The notes beneath the pieces were generated by a model that was not told the DNA's origin, ran no database searches, and saw only the letters and a program-made list of their open reading frames with translations. Below are positions 7,427 to 16,295 of a stretch of 64,000 nucleotides of DNA, one piece after another. Source of the DNA: Paraglaciecola mesophila (GTDB lineage: Bacteria > Pseudomonadota > Gammaproteobacteria > Enterobacterales > Alteromonadaceae); assembly GCF_009906955.1 (NCBI RefSeq), contig NZ_CP047656.1, positions 3,719,001-3,783,000 on the forward strand, in the 5' to 3' direction. The position numbers were made by a program, and so were the translations under genes. Each line of letters opens with the position of its first letter. Positions within the stretch are counted from its first letter, which is position 1.

Positions 7427-10186
7427 ATGAAAAAATCATATCTTTGGTCGGCAGTTAAAACCGCCCTATTAGTACCTACTGTTGCTGGTTTATCTATGCA
7501 AGCAACAGCACAAGAAGCAAGCGACGACAGCAATCTTGAAGTGATTCAGGTTCGCGGGATTGTTAGCAGCTTAAAACGCGCAATGTCTGATAAAAAAGAA
7601 GCGCTTATTGTTTCTGACGGCATCGCAGCAGAAGATTTAGGTAAATTCCCTGACTTGAACGTTGCTGAATCTTTGCAACGTATAACGGGTGTTTCAATCG
7701 ACCGTAGTGGTGGTGAAGGACAAGCTGTTACCGTGCGTGGTTTTGGTCCTCAATTTAACACTGTATTGGTTAACGGTCGCCAATTGGCCACTGACAGTGG
7801 TGGTCGTGAGTTTAACTTTGACGTACTAGCGGCAGATCAAATTACTGGCGCTGACGTATACAAAAGTACACGTGCTAACCTGCAAGAAGGCGGCATAGGT
7901 GCAACAATTAATGTTTCGACCGCACGCCCGTTCGACTATGAAGGCTTCCAGCTTATCGGTTCAGTGAAAGGTATGTACGAAACCCTTTCTGAAGAAACTT
8001 CTCCGTCTGCTTCTTTCCTTGTTAGTAACACCTTTAACGACGACAAAATGGGTGTGCTTTTAGCCGTTTCTCGTCAAGAGCGTGATATTCAAATTAACCA
8101 GGTGGGTACTGCCGGCTGGCGCCCTGGTCAAACAATCTCTAACCGTGACGACGGTGTATTGTTCACCAACGCTTATATACCACGTAACTGGGATCAGGTT
8201 ATTGATCAGCAAGAGCGTACTCGTACTAACGCAAGCTTGGTTTTCCAATTCGCACCGTCGGATGAAGTGAATATCACCCTTGATGGTTTCGTGTCTAAAT
8301 TCGAAGTAGACTCACAAGTGACGGATTTAGCGGCATGGTTTGAACCTGACCGCGTAGCGAATGCTACGATTGACGACGCAACCGGCACGTTGCTCACATT
8401 CGATCAGCAAATTGGTATCCACGGTGGTAGCGGTGACCCCGCATCTGATTTCGTATCTCATACGCGTAATTCACGTGACTCTCAAAGCGATGGTTTCGGA
8501 TTAAACGTTGAGTGGGATATCACCCCTCAACTAAAAGGTACTTTCGATTTATCAACGTCATCTGCTGAGAATGATCGTGCCGGTAAGGACCGTTTTAACG
8601 TAGTGGGTATTATTAATAACTACGCGTTTGACGGGACAAGCGGTGTACCTGTTGTATCTCACGAAGGGTTTGGTGGCGACACGTTACCTGATGCGAACCG
8701 TGCACGTTTACACTACAACGAAAAAGGCTTGACCTTTACTGACGAAGACGAAATTAATGAGTTTAAAGCTGATTTTGTGTATTTAGCAGATTCAGATGTT
8801 TTCCAAAAAGCACAATTCGGTGTTTATCGCCAAGAGCGTGAAAAATCAGCATTTCAAATTTATGGTAGCCAATGTGCATTCTGTGGTTATGGTACTGAAG
8901 CGCCAATTGACACAATCGGGTTTGAACCTTTCACAGCGAAGAACTTTTTCTCTGGCTACCCTGAAACCTTCTATAGTTATGACGGTGATGCCTATGTAGA
9001 TTTCCTTGCTGCATCGGGTAACCCAATTGTACCTACGCTACAAAACAACCGTTATACTATCAACGAAGACATTACGAGCTTATACCTAGACTTCACCTTC
9101 TTGTATGACATTGGTGATATGCCGCTAGCCGTAAATGTTGGTGCGCGTTATGCTGAAACTGATATCAGTGTTGCTGCAGTTCAAAGCTTTATTAAAGATG
9201 TTGTTCCTACAACGGATTTAACCTTGTTCTCGAACGAGTTTGGCCCAGCGACTGACATTGAACAGGGTGACAGCTACGCAAACTTATTGCCAAGTGTGAA
9301 CGTGAAGTTAGATCTTACTGATGAAATGGTTTTACGTTTCTCTGTATATGATTCAATGACACGCCCAACTATGTCTCAGTTATCACCAGCGACAACCTTC
9401 AATGAGCCTCGTCGTCAAAACTTAACGGCAAGTGGTGGTAACCCGTCGCTTAAGCCGTTTACCTCTGAAAACTGGGATTTATCGTTCGAGTGGTATTACG
9501 CCGATGCAAGTTACTTCACTTTTGCGGTATTTAGCAAAGAAGTTGAAGACTTTATCGTGACCTTGACCGGTGAAGAGACGTTTACTTTCTCTGATCGTAC
9601 CGCAGCTGATGGATTCAGATGTAACAACGACACTGGCGATAACTTGTGTGCAGTTGGTCTGTCTCTAGATGATACTCGCCCTGATTTCGATGTAGTGGCA
9701 AACACTGAAGAATTGAATGGAGCAAGCGAGGTTTATACGGTTAGTCGTCCGCAAAATACCGAGACAACCAAAGTAACAGGTTACGAAGTGGCGTTGACTC
9801 ACGTATTCGAAAATGGTTTTGGTGTTATGGCGAATGCCACTGTCGTTAACGCTGATACAGACTTCTTGGAAGGCTTAGGCGATTCGCAAAACTTGGTTGT
9901 TTTCTACGAGCAAGACAATTGGCAAGCACGTATTGCATTTAACAACCGTGAAGCATTCTTACGTAACGTTGATAACGGGTTTAATGGCGAGCCTATTAAC
10001 ACGCAAACCTTTGGTCAATGGGACGTCAGTGCAAGTTATGACATCAACGAAAATTTCACCGTGTTCGTAGAAGGTATTAACGTAACGGAAGAAGAGTTAG
10101 TGCAAACTGGCCGTTTCGACAATCAGGTTTACTCGATTGAAGACAACGGAGCTCGCTATGCAGTGGGCGTTCGCGCCAAGTTCTAA
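7427..10186 (+). CDS. TonB-dependent outer-membrane receptor (carbohydrate-type)
   Basis: 919 residues with a signal peptide (about 1-28, ending ATAQ). A TonB-box-like segment EVIQVRGI is followed by a plug domain (IAAEDLGKFPDLNVAESLQRITGVS..., VRGFGPQFNTVLVNGR) and a long 22-strand-type barrel. It ends in phenylalanine, as expected for outer-membrane barrel insertion. It belongs to the proteobacterial family often found in sugar-utilisation loci and would import a ligand into the periplasm using TonB/ExbBD energy. It is the first gene of the plus-strand cluster, with a terminator-like hairpin behind it, so downstream genes may be expressed at a lower level or from their own promoter. The ligand is probably the alpha-galactoside cleaved by the divergent GH36 enzyme; this is inferred from context. 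Confidence 0.92.
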   Translation: MKKSYLWSAVKTALLVPTVAGLSMQATAQEASDDSNLEVIQVRGIVSSLKRAMSDKKEALIVSDGIAAEDLGKFPDLNVAESLQRITGVSIDRSGGEGQAVTVRGFGPQFNTVLVNGRQLATDSGGREFNFDVLAADQITGADVYKSTRANLQEGGIGATINVSTARPFDYEGFQLIGSVKGMYETLSEETSPSASFLVSNTFNDDKMGVLLAVSRQERDIQINQVGTAGWRPGQTISNRDDGVLFTNAYIPRNWDQVIDQQERTRTNASLVFQFAPSDEVNITLDGFVSKFEVDSQVTDLAAWFEPDRVANATIDDATGTLLTFDQQIGIHGGSGDPASDFVSHTRNSRDSQSDGFGLNVEWDITPQLKGTFDLSTSSAENDRAGKDRFNVVGIINNYAFDGTSGVPVVSHEGFGGDTLPDANRARLHYNEKGLTFTDEDEINEFKADFVYLADSDVFQKAQFGVYRQEREKSAFQIYGSQCAFCGYGTEAPIDTIGFEPFTAKNFFSGYPETFYSYDGDAYVDFLAASGNPIVPTLQNNRYTINEDITSLYLDFTFLYDIGDMPLAVNVGARYAETDISVAAVQSFIKDVVPTTDLTLFSNEFGPATDIEQGDSYANLLPSVNVKLDLTDEMVLRFSVYDSMTRPTMSQLSPATTFNEPRRQNLTASGGNPSLKPFTSENWDLSFEWYYADASYFTFAVFSKEVEDFIVTLTGEETFTFSDRTAADGFRCNNDTGDNLCAVGLSLDDTRPDFDVVANTEELNGASEVYTVSRPQNTETTKVTGYEVALTHVFENGFGVMANATVVNADTDFLEGLGDSQNLVVFYEQDNWQARIAFNNREAFLRNVDNGFNGEPINTQTFGQWDVSASYDINENFTVFVEGINVTEEELVQTGRFDNQVYSIEDNGARYAVGVRAKF

Positions 10187-10245
10187 GCTTGTTACAAATA
10201 AGTGCAGTGTGTGATTTCATGCTGCGCATATCTGATTACAACATC

Positions 10246-10276
10246 ATGGCTCGCTAGTATTAAGCGGGCCATTTTT
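10246..10276 (+). terminator. Rho-independent terminator after the TBDR gene
   Basis: ATGGCtCGCT pairs with AGCGgGCCAT around a 7-base loop and is followed directly by a short T run. It would separate the receptor transcript from the halogenase operon, at least in part. Confidence 0.65.
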
Positions 10277-10303
10277 CCTATAAAATAATAGGTTGAATAA
10301 GGT

Positions 10304-10334
10304 ACCCCATAAAGGATGTCAGGCTTTATTGGGT
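10304..10334 (+). other. leader hairpin upstream of the halogenase gene
   Basis: ACCCCATAAAG and CTTTATTGGGT can pair over 11 bases with one mismatch and a 9-base loop. There is no U run behind it. It could stabilise the operon mRNA or be an operator. Confidence 0.3.
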
Positions 10335-10441
10335 AGGTTATTTAACGGTAATTTAAGTGTTTACCTCCTCACTTAAGTTAGAAAGATAATAGTGTGCAAA
10401 CTATCGTTCTCACACTTGTTACTACGCGGACTAATCCACTC

Positions 10442-11968
10442 ATGTCAAAAGCAGTAAATAAAATAGTCATAGTCGGTGGCGGCACTGCAGGTTGGTTAAC
10501 GGCCGCTATTATTGCTGCTCAGCATAAAACAGACGATAACAATGGATTGCAGATCGTGCTGGTTGAATCTTCTGATATTCCCACGGTCGGGGTCGGGGAA
10601 GGTACTTGGCCTACCATGAAGAATACGCTGCAACAAATTGGTTTAAAAGAAAGCGAGGTGTTTGCGCGTTGCCACGCGGGGTTTAAGCAAGGTGGTAAGT
10701 TTGTCGACTGGGTGCATGGTAATGGCGACTTTTACTATCATCCTTTTACTGTTCCTCTTGGTTACGGTCGAATAGATCTAGCGCCGTACGTAGAAAATAT
10801 CGAGCATTACGCTGTAGAGTCTAACTTTCAACACCATGTCTGTGAGGCCGGATTGGCGCCGCGCTCAATGGCTGAGGCCGAATACAAAGGCCAGTGTAAT
10901 TACGCCTACCACCTTGATGCGGGCGAGTTTGCTGAAGTACTTAAAGAGCACTGTAAAAATAACCTCAACGTGACTCAAGTAATTGGCACGGTTGATAACG
11001 TTAATTTAAACAATGATGGTGCTATTGGTTCAATTACACTGACTAGCCAAGAGCAAATCGACGGTGATTTGTTCGTTGATTGTACCGGTTTTTCTTCTTT
11101 ACTTTTAGGTCATGCATTAGATGTTCCTTTCATTTGTGCTGATAAGGTTTTGTTTAATGACTCAGCCTTGGCATTGCATATGCCCTATGAGGACCCGGCC
11201 AGTCCTATTGCTAGCCATACCATAGCAACAGGACAGAATGCCGGTTGGATATGGGACATCGGTTTAACCCATAGACGTGGCGTTGGTCATGTTTATTCCA
11301 GTCAATATTTGTCAGATGATGAGGCAGAAGCAAATTTGCGGCGTTATTTAGGCCCCAAGTCAGATGATATCCCAGTACGTAAGATTAGCTTTAAATCAGG
11401 GCATCGAGAACAAGTTTGGAAGCAAAACTGCGTGGCAGTGGGTATGTCCGCTGGTTTTGTCGAACCTTTAGAAGCCACCGCTATTATGTTGGTTGAAATC
11501 TCAGCCCGCTTTATTGCGGATAACATTCCGCCGGATGCGAGTTTAACGCCGATTATCGCCAAGCGCTTTAATCAGCAAATGGCTTATCGCTGGTCCCGTA
11601 TTCTCGATTTTCTTAAATTACATTACATGTTGACCAAACGTCCTGAGCCATATTGGCAGGCGCATACCGATCCGGATTCCATTCCTGATTCATTGAAAGA
11701 AGATTTAGCGTTATGGAAATTTCGTGGGCCGATCAGTGCGGATTTTGATGCTGCAATCGAGCTATTCCCTGCGGCAAGTTATCAATATGTGTTGTATGGC
11801 ATGGGGTTTAAGCCTGACTTTAGTCGCCAGCCTCATCTTTATAATCAGCAACACAATGCTCAGAAGATAATGTTGCGTAATCAACAGCTTACGCAGCAGT
11901 TGCTGGAAACCCTTCCTCCTCACAGAGAATATATAGAGCGGTGGTTAAGCACCCAGAGTATGAGATAA
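10442..11968 (+). CDS. flavin-dependent (tryptophan-type) halogenase homologue
   Basis: 508 residues of the PrnA/RebH-like superfamily: the FAD-binding GGGTAGW (residues 12-18), the VGEGTWP block, the FKQGGKF segment whose Lys86 aligns with the catalytic lysine, DGDLFVDCTGF, and the GWIWDIGL segment. In proven halogenases the last is WxWxIP; here the proline is glycine, so halogenation is not assured. Members found beside TBDRs and SapC proteins in marine bacteria have no established product and are probably not antibiotic enzymes. The start is ATG 10442, placing the Rossmann motif eight residues in; an upstream in-frame GTG at 10394 is possible. Translation is tightly coupled to SapC, which starts two bases after the stop. 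Confidence 0.85.
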   Translation: MSKAVNKIVIVGGGTAGWLTAAIIAAQHKTDDNNGLQIVLVESSDIPTVGVGEGTWPTMKNTLQQIGLKESEVFARCHAGFKQGGKFVDWVHGNGDFYYHPFTVPLGYGRIDLAPYVENIEHYAVESNFQHHVCEAGLAPRSMAEAEYKGQCNYAYHLDAGEFAEVLKEHCKNNLNVTQVIGTVDNVNLNNDGAIGSITLTSQEQIDGDLFVDCTGFSSLLLGHALDVPFICADKVLFNDSALALHMPYEDPASPIASHTIATGQNAGWIWDIGLTHRRGVGHVYSSQYLSDDEAEANLRRYLGPKSDDIPVRKISFKSGHREQVWKQNCVAVGMSAGFVEPLEATAIMLVEISARFIADNIPPDASLTPIIAKRFNQQMAYRWSRILDFLKLHYMLTKRPEPYWQAHTDPDSIPDSLKEDLALWKFRGPISADFDAAIELFPAASYQYVLYGMGFKPDFSRQPHLYNQQHNAQKIMLRNQQLTQQLLETLPPHREYIERWLSTQSMR

Positions 11969-11970
11969 CC

Positions 11971-12735
11971 ATGAGCACACTTGTTGAATTAAGCAATACC
12001 CTACATAAAGAATTAAAACTTCGCGAAAGCTGCCTCGCTGACTTTGCAGCTAGCCAACAGCTTATGCGCCTTCGCGTGCCAGAGGTAGGAAAAGCAGCCA
12101 CCAATTTTCCTTTATTTTTCTCACGTAACCAGCAAGACGGTAGTTGGGTGTTATCAGCACTTGGTAGTTTTGAGCCGATGCAAAATGTGTTTGTAGAGCA
12201 AGGACGCTGGAATGCTATTTATCAACCCATCAGTTTACAAACCTATCCGTTTTATTTGATGCAGTCTCCTAAGGCGGAAAATAGCTACACCATTGGCATT
12301 TTAGAAACCAGCGACGCTTTTTCGAAAGATAGCGGTGAAGCTATTTTTGATAGTGCCGGTAGAGCATCTATGCATTTGAGCAAAGCGAAAAACTTGCTTG
12401 AAGCAAGTATCAAGCAAGACATAGACACTTATCGTTTTATGAAAGAAGCAGAGTCACTAGGTCTAATTAAACCTATCGACTTGCAATTAATATTCGAAGA
12501 TGGAAACACCCAAAATATTGCTGGCCTGTGCACCATCGATGAAGATAAATTGCAAAGTTTAACGACTGAAACGATATCAGCATTAAATGAGAGTGGATAT
12601 TTGATCGCGATACACGCCATGTTGCTCTCTATTTACCAGCTCAACTTATTACTTAGAAAGCACAATGAACGCAATGCCCATAATAAGATCACTCAACTTA
12701 AAATCGAAGTAGCGAAAGATAGAGTGGCGTCTTAA
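11971..12735 (+). CDS. SapC family protein (first copy)
   Basis: 254 residues of the SapC-like family (named after a Campylobacter S-layer-locus protein), with the family pattern FP..FSRN, GRWNAIYQP..LQTYPF and a C-terminal AMLLSIYQLN-LLLRK helix. There is no signal peptide or membrane segment, and the biochemical role is unknown. The ATG lies two bases beyond the halogenase TAA, so the two are translationally coupled. The second SapC in this cluster (16296-17075) shares the same architecture but differs in sequence. Co-occurrence with TBDRs and flavin halogenases in marine proteobacteria suggests a role in the same uptake or modification pathway, but that is inference. Confidence 0.82.
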   Translation: MSTLVELSNTLHKELKLRESCLADFAASQQLMRLRVPEVGKAATNFPLFFSRNQQDGSWVLSALGSFEPMQNVFVEQGRWNAIYQPISLQTYPFYLMQSPKAENSYTIGILETSDAFSKDSGEAIFDSAGRASMHLSKAKNLLEASIKQDIDTYRFMKEAESLGLIKPIDLQLIFEDGNTQNIAGLCTIDEDKLQSLTTETISALNESGYLIAIHAMLLSIYQLNLLLRKHNERNAHNKITQLKIEVAKDRVAS

Positions 12736-12754
12736 CCCTTTACACTTGTTTTGT

Positions 12755-12780
12755 TTTTGCCACATATCAGGGTGGCAAAA
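12755..12780 (+). other. intercistronic hairpin between SapC and symporter genes
   Basis: TTTTGCCAC and GTGGCAAAA form a perfect 9-bp stem with an 8-base loop. No U run follows on the plus strand, so it is more likely a processing or mRNA-stability element than a full terminator. Confidence 0.4.
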
Positions 12781-12847
12781 GTCTAGATTATTAAGCACAT
12801 AAATAGCAATCATCGTGCAAAACACATGATTGTCGAGGAAATATCAG

Positions 12848-14308
12848 ATGTCAGAAAATATGGTTCAAGCGGCGGTATTCGCCTTGGTTACAGGCATTAT
12901 TGGCTTGCTGACTTATTTGAAATGCCGCGGTCATGGACACAACCAACAAAGCCAAAATAAGGAGTATTTCTTAGCTGGCGGTGGCTTAACTTGGATGTTC
13001 GTTGCAGGCTCTATTACCTTAACTAACTTGAGTACAGATCAATTGGTAGGTATGAACGGTAACCAAATGGCATTACTTGCTTGGTGGGAATTCGCAGCGG
13101 TTATCGGTCTGATTATTCTGGCAAAAGTCTTTATTCCTATTTACTACAAATACAATTGTACGACGACCACGGAATTATTAGAAAAACGCTATAAAAATAA
13201 GCATATTCGAGCGGTTATCGGTATGTTGTTTTTCTTGGGGAATGCGCTGATATACATGCCTGCAGTAATCTACTCAGGGTCACTATTTATGCAAACTATG
13301 TTCAACGTAGACATTCCACTCATGTACATCGCCATCGCCTTTGCTGCGTTGGGTGCAGTGTATGCAATTTTCGGCGGTTTGCGCGCGGTAGCGGTATCTG
13401 ATACGTATTCAGGGGTATTGTTACTGACCATGGCGGTTTTAGTGGTATTCTTATCCCTTGCTGCTATCGATTTTGACTTCACAGGTATTCCTGCTGAGCG
13501 CTTGACGCTTGTAGGCGGTCCTGACTCGCCTTTACCTTGGCCAACACTGCTTACTGGCATGATATTCATTCAAATGTATTACTGGGGGACTAACCAAACG
13601 ATTACCCAGCGTGCTATGGCTGCACCAAATGTAAAAGAAGCGCAAAAAGGTGTATTTGCCGCAGCAGGTATTCGCATTCTAATCGTACCCGCAATTATCG
13701 TTCTACCAGGTATTGTGTCGTTTAAATTGTACGGCGATATCGGTGATGCTGCTTATGGCAGAATTGTAGGAGACGTGATGCCACTATGGCTAACTGGCGT
13801 GTTTGCAGCGGCGATGGCAGCGGCCGTACTTTCCACGTACAACAGTTTATTGAACTCAGCGACGGCTTTATACGTATGTGATATTCACGAGGCATACGTT
13901 AACGATAACCCTAACGTAGTGCGCTTAAGTGGCTGGGTAACGGCTATGTTGACGATATTGTCATTGGTATTGGTCCCTATTTATCAGCAAGCCGACAGTA
14001 TTATTAACTTGTTGCAACAGTTAAATGGTTTATTAAGTATGCCAATATTGTCAATATTCGTGGTGGGGCTGGTGTTCAAAGATGTTGATGCAAGAGCGGG
14101 CATTGCAGCTGTGATTTTCGGCGTATTGCTATACGGCTCACTGACTTTTGATTTCTCGCCTGTGTATACAACGTTGCATTACATCCATCTTATGCCAATC
14201 ACTCTAGTGTCATGCATTAGCTTTGCCTTGTTCATTAATCGTTTTGTATTAGGACAACGAGCAAAATTAGCTTGGGGCAGTAATGACGGCCTTGAAGCAG
14301 CAAAATAA
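12848..14308 (+). CDS. sodium:solute symporter (SSS family)
   Basis: 486 residues with about 13-14 hydrophobic segments and SSS hallmarks: the N-terminal FLAGGGLTWMFVAGSITLTNLSTDQ stretch and the R.....SLLNSATALYVCDIH stretch near residue 335. It resembles the SGLT/sugar branch of the family and would bring a sugar or sugar-like solute across the inner membrane with Na+. ATG 12848 has GAGGAAA eight bases upstream; an in-frame TTG six codons earlier has no such site. It sits between SapC and the GlpD-like gene in one direction, so it is the probable inner-membrane step for the solute delivered by the TBDR. Confidence 0.88.
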   Translation: MSENMVQAAVFALVTGIIGLLTYLKCRGHGHNQQSQNKEYFLAGGGLTWMFVAGSITLTNLSTDQLVGMNGNQMALLAWWEFAAVIGLIILAKVFIPIYYKYNCTTTTELLEKRYKNKHIRAVIGMLFFLGNALIYMPAVIYSGSLFMQTMFNVDIPLMYIAIAFAALGAVYAIFGGLRAVAVSDTYSGVLLLTMAVLVVFLSLAAIDFDFTGIPAERLTLVGGPDSPLPWPTLLTGMIFIQMYYWGTNQTITQRAMAAPNVKEAQKGVFAAAGIRILIVPAIIVLPGIVSFKLYGDIGDAAYGRIVGDVMPLWLTGVFAAAMAAAVLSTYNSLLNSATALYVCDIHEAYVNDNPNVVRLSGWVTAMLTILSLVLVPIYQQADSIINLLQQLNGLLSMPILSIFVVGLVFKDVDARAGIAAVIFGVLLYGSLTFDFSPVYTTLHYIHLMPITLVSCISFALFINRFVLGQRAKLAWGSNDGLEAAK

Positions 14309-14340
14309 CGTTTAAATTAAATTTAATTATCGGAAGAGAC

Positions 14341-15981
14341 ATGAACAACCTGAGAAAGAGTAACATCCGTAAATTGCCGAAAGGGACGTTTGACACATTG
14401 ATCATTGGCGGCGGCATTAATGGCGCCGTGGCCGCGGCGGCGTTAGCTGCTAAAGGTGTGAAGGTCGCGTTGATTGACAAAGGTGATTTCGCGGGCTTTA
14501 CCAGTTCTAACTCTTCAAATTTAGCCTGGGGTGGGATTAAATATCTTGAAAGTTACGAATATGGTTTGGTAAACAAGCTGTGTAAAAGCAGAAATCACTT
14601 GATGCGTAGCTATCCATCAACGGTGAAAGAGATCCGCTTCTTGACCAGTATTCAAAAAGGCTTTCGCTTTCCACCTGCATTCATTTATATGGGAACGTTG
14701 CTGTACTGGTTTATGGGACGTCTATTCACCAGAATGCCGAACTACCTCACCGGCGGTAAAATCAAATCGTTAGAAAAGGTGATTAATACTCAAAACGTCA
14801 GTGGTGGCTTTGAATATTCAGATGCCTATTTACAAGATAATGATGCGCGCTTTGTGTTTAACTTCATCCGCTCAAGCATGAGCTACGGGTGCATTGCCGC
14901 TAACTATGTTGAGTCGCTTGGCTCTACCCGCAAAGATGATGTGTGGGTCACAAAAGCCAAAGACAGCTTAACTGGCGAAGAATTTGAGATATCTTCTAAA
15001 GTGTTGATAAACGCTGCTGGTCCTTTTGTTGACCCACTGAATGAATTGAATGATGAAAAAACGGAGCATCATCATGTGTTTTCAAAAGGTATTCATTTAA
15101 TCGTTGATCGCGTGACAGACAGCAACAAAGTACTGACGTTCTTCGCTGACGATGGGCGCTTATTCTTCGTTATCCCTATGGGGCCAAAAACCTGCATCGG
15201 GACAACGGATACCCAAGTGGATAACCCCTACGCACATGTGACTGAGGCAGATCGCCAATTTGTACTCGACAATGTTAATAAGCTTCTTGCGCTTGATAAA
15301 CCACTGACCAAGGAAGATGTCATTGCTGAACGCTGCGGGGTTCGTCCATTAGCGATAAAAGGTAATGGCGGTAAGGCCGATTGGGTACAACTTTCGCGCA
15401 AGCACGCTATTGATCAAAATGCTCAGCACAAATACATGTCTATTTTCGGCGGCAAGCTGACAGATTGTATTAATGTTGGCGATGAAGTGGCGGGTATCGT
15501 AAAAGAGTTTGGCATTGATTTACCGTACGCCGATTTTAAATGGTACGGAGAACCAGACGATAGCGTACGGGATGAGTTTTTCCACAGAGCCAAGTTGATG
15601 AACTTTGATGCCTTAACACCGGCGACGTCTTCTGAGCCGTTGACATCGCGTTTTTGGCGTCGCTATGGACGAAACGCCATTAATATGCTTGAAGCCATTC
15701 GTGAAAACCCGGAAAAGGCAGAGTTGCTAATTGAAAACTCTGAATATTTACGAGTAGAAATTGAGCACGCAGCACAACGAGAAATGGTCACTAAATTAGA
15801 AGACTTCTTGCGTCGACGTTCGAAAATATCGCTAGTGGTACGCCAAGAAGATATTCTTGCCGCACCAGGGTTACGCGAGGCATGTGAAATATTGTTCGGA
15901 GACGAAGCTGAGGCTAAGTTACAGGAATATATCACCAGCGTAGGTAAAGATGTTAGTCCCCGTGAAGATGTGGTAGCTTAA
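14341..15981 (+). CDS. GlpD-family FAD-dependent dehydrogenase (glycerol-3-phosphate dehydrogenase-like)
   Basis: 546 residues, slightly longer than E. coli GlpD (501). The FAD-binding IIGGGINGA motif is at residues 22-30. It is followed by FTSSNSSNLAWGGIKYLE, FEYSDAYLQDNDAR, FVIPMGPKTCIGTTDT, ERCGVRPL and IFGGKLTDC, which correspond closely to GlpD blocks that bind FAD and glycerol-3-phosphate, including the Arg of GVRPL and the Lys of FGGKL. It should oxidise sn-glycerol-3-phosphate or a close analogue and pass electrons to quinone at the membrane. It follows the symporter by 32 bases with a GGAAGAG ribosome site. Being inside an alpha-galactoside locus rather than with glpK/glpF is unusual. 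Confidence 0.8.
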   Translation: MNNLRKSNIRKLPKGTFDTLIIGGGINGAVAAAALAAKGVKVALIDKGDFAGFTSSNSSNLAWGGIKYLESYEYGLVNKLCKSRNHLMRSYPSTVKEIRFLTSIQKGFRFPPAFIYMGTLLYWFMGRLFTRMPNYLTGGKIKSLEKVINTQNVSGGFEYSDAYLQDNDARFVFNFIRSSMSYGCIAANYVESLGSTRKDDVWVTKAKDSLTGEEFEISSKVLINAAGPFVDPLNELNDEKTEHHHVFSKGIHLIVDRVTDSNKVLTFFADDGRLFFVIPMGPKTCIGTTDTQVDNPYAHVTEADRQFVLDNVNKLLALDKPLTKEDVIAERCGVRPLAIKGNGGKADWVQLSRKHAIDQNAQHKYMSIFGGKLTDCINVGDEVAGIVKEFGIDLPYADFKWYGEPDDSVRDEFFHRAKLMNFDALTPATSSEPLTSRFWRRYGRNAINMLEAIRENPEKAELLIENSEYLRVEIEHAAQREMVTKLEDFLRRRSKISLVVRQEDILAAPGLREACEILFGDEAEAKLQEYITSVGKDVSPREDVVA

Positions 15982-16295
15982 CCTTGTTCGAGGCGGTGCA
16001 ACGTTAGTACGTTAGTACCGCCTCGGATACAGCGAGAATAAAGAGTGATGTGTCAGATTATGAACGAGATTTTTCTCTTGAATGAACAAGAGGCAACTAT
16101 TTCATTAACATTCGTGACAATACTCAATAAATAAAAGATACTTGCTGTTGTGGAATTAGCATTTAGGGACCGCATATTTAATGGCCTTGAGGCCATTTTT
16201 TTATATCTGTTCATCAGACGGTAACACATATGACGGTTTGCTAATTAGCGTTAACAAATAACCAGATTTGAACATTAAAGTAAGAGATATCCTCT
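15982..16295 (+). other. 314-bp gap with two hairpins before the second sapC
   Basis: The gap holds a 9-bp inverted repeat (CGAGGCGGT / ACCGCCTCG, 15989-16025) without a U run, then the terminator described separately. The remaining 90 bases before the second SapC start are AT-rich and may hold its own promoter. No small gene was recognised. Confidence 0.45.
16180..16203 (+). terminator. Rho-independent terminator of the halogenase-glpD-like operon
   Basis: AATGGCC-ttga-GGCCATT followed by seven Ts. It closes the operon running from the halogenase to the GlpD-like gene and leaves the second sapC as a separate unit. Confidence 0.82.

Noticed and set aside
10442-11968. Flavin halogenase as part of a natural-product (antibiotic) cluster
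   Set aside because: No polyketide, peptide-synthetase or tailoring genes are nearby; the neighbours are SapC, a TBDR, a symporter and a GlpD-like gene.
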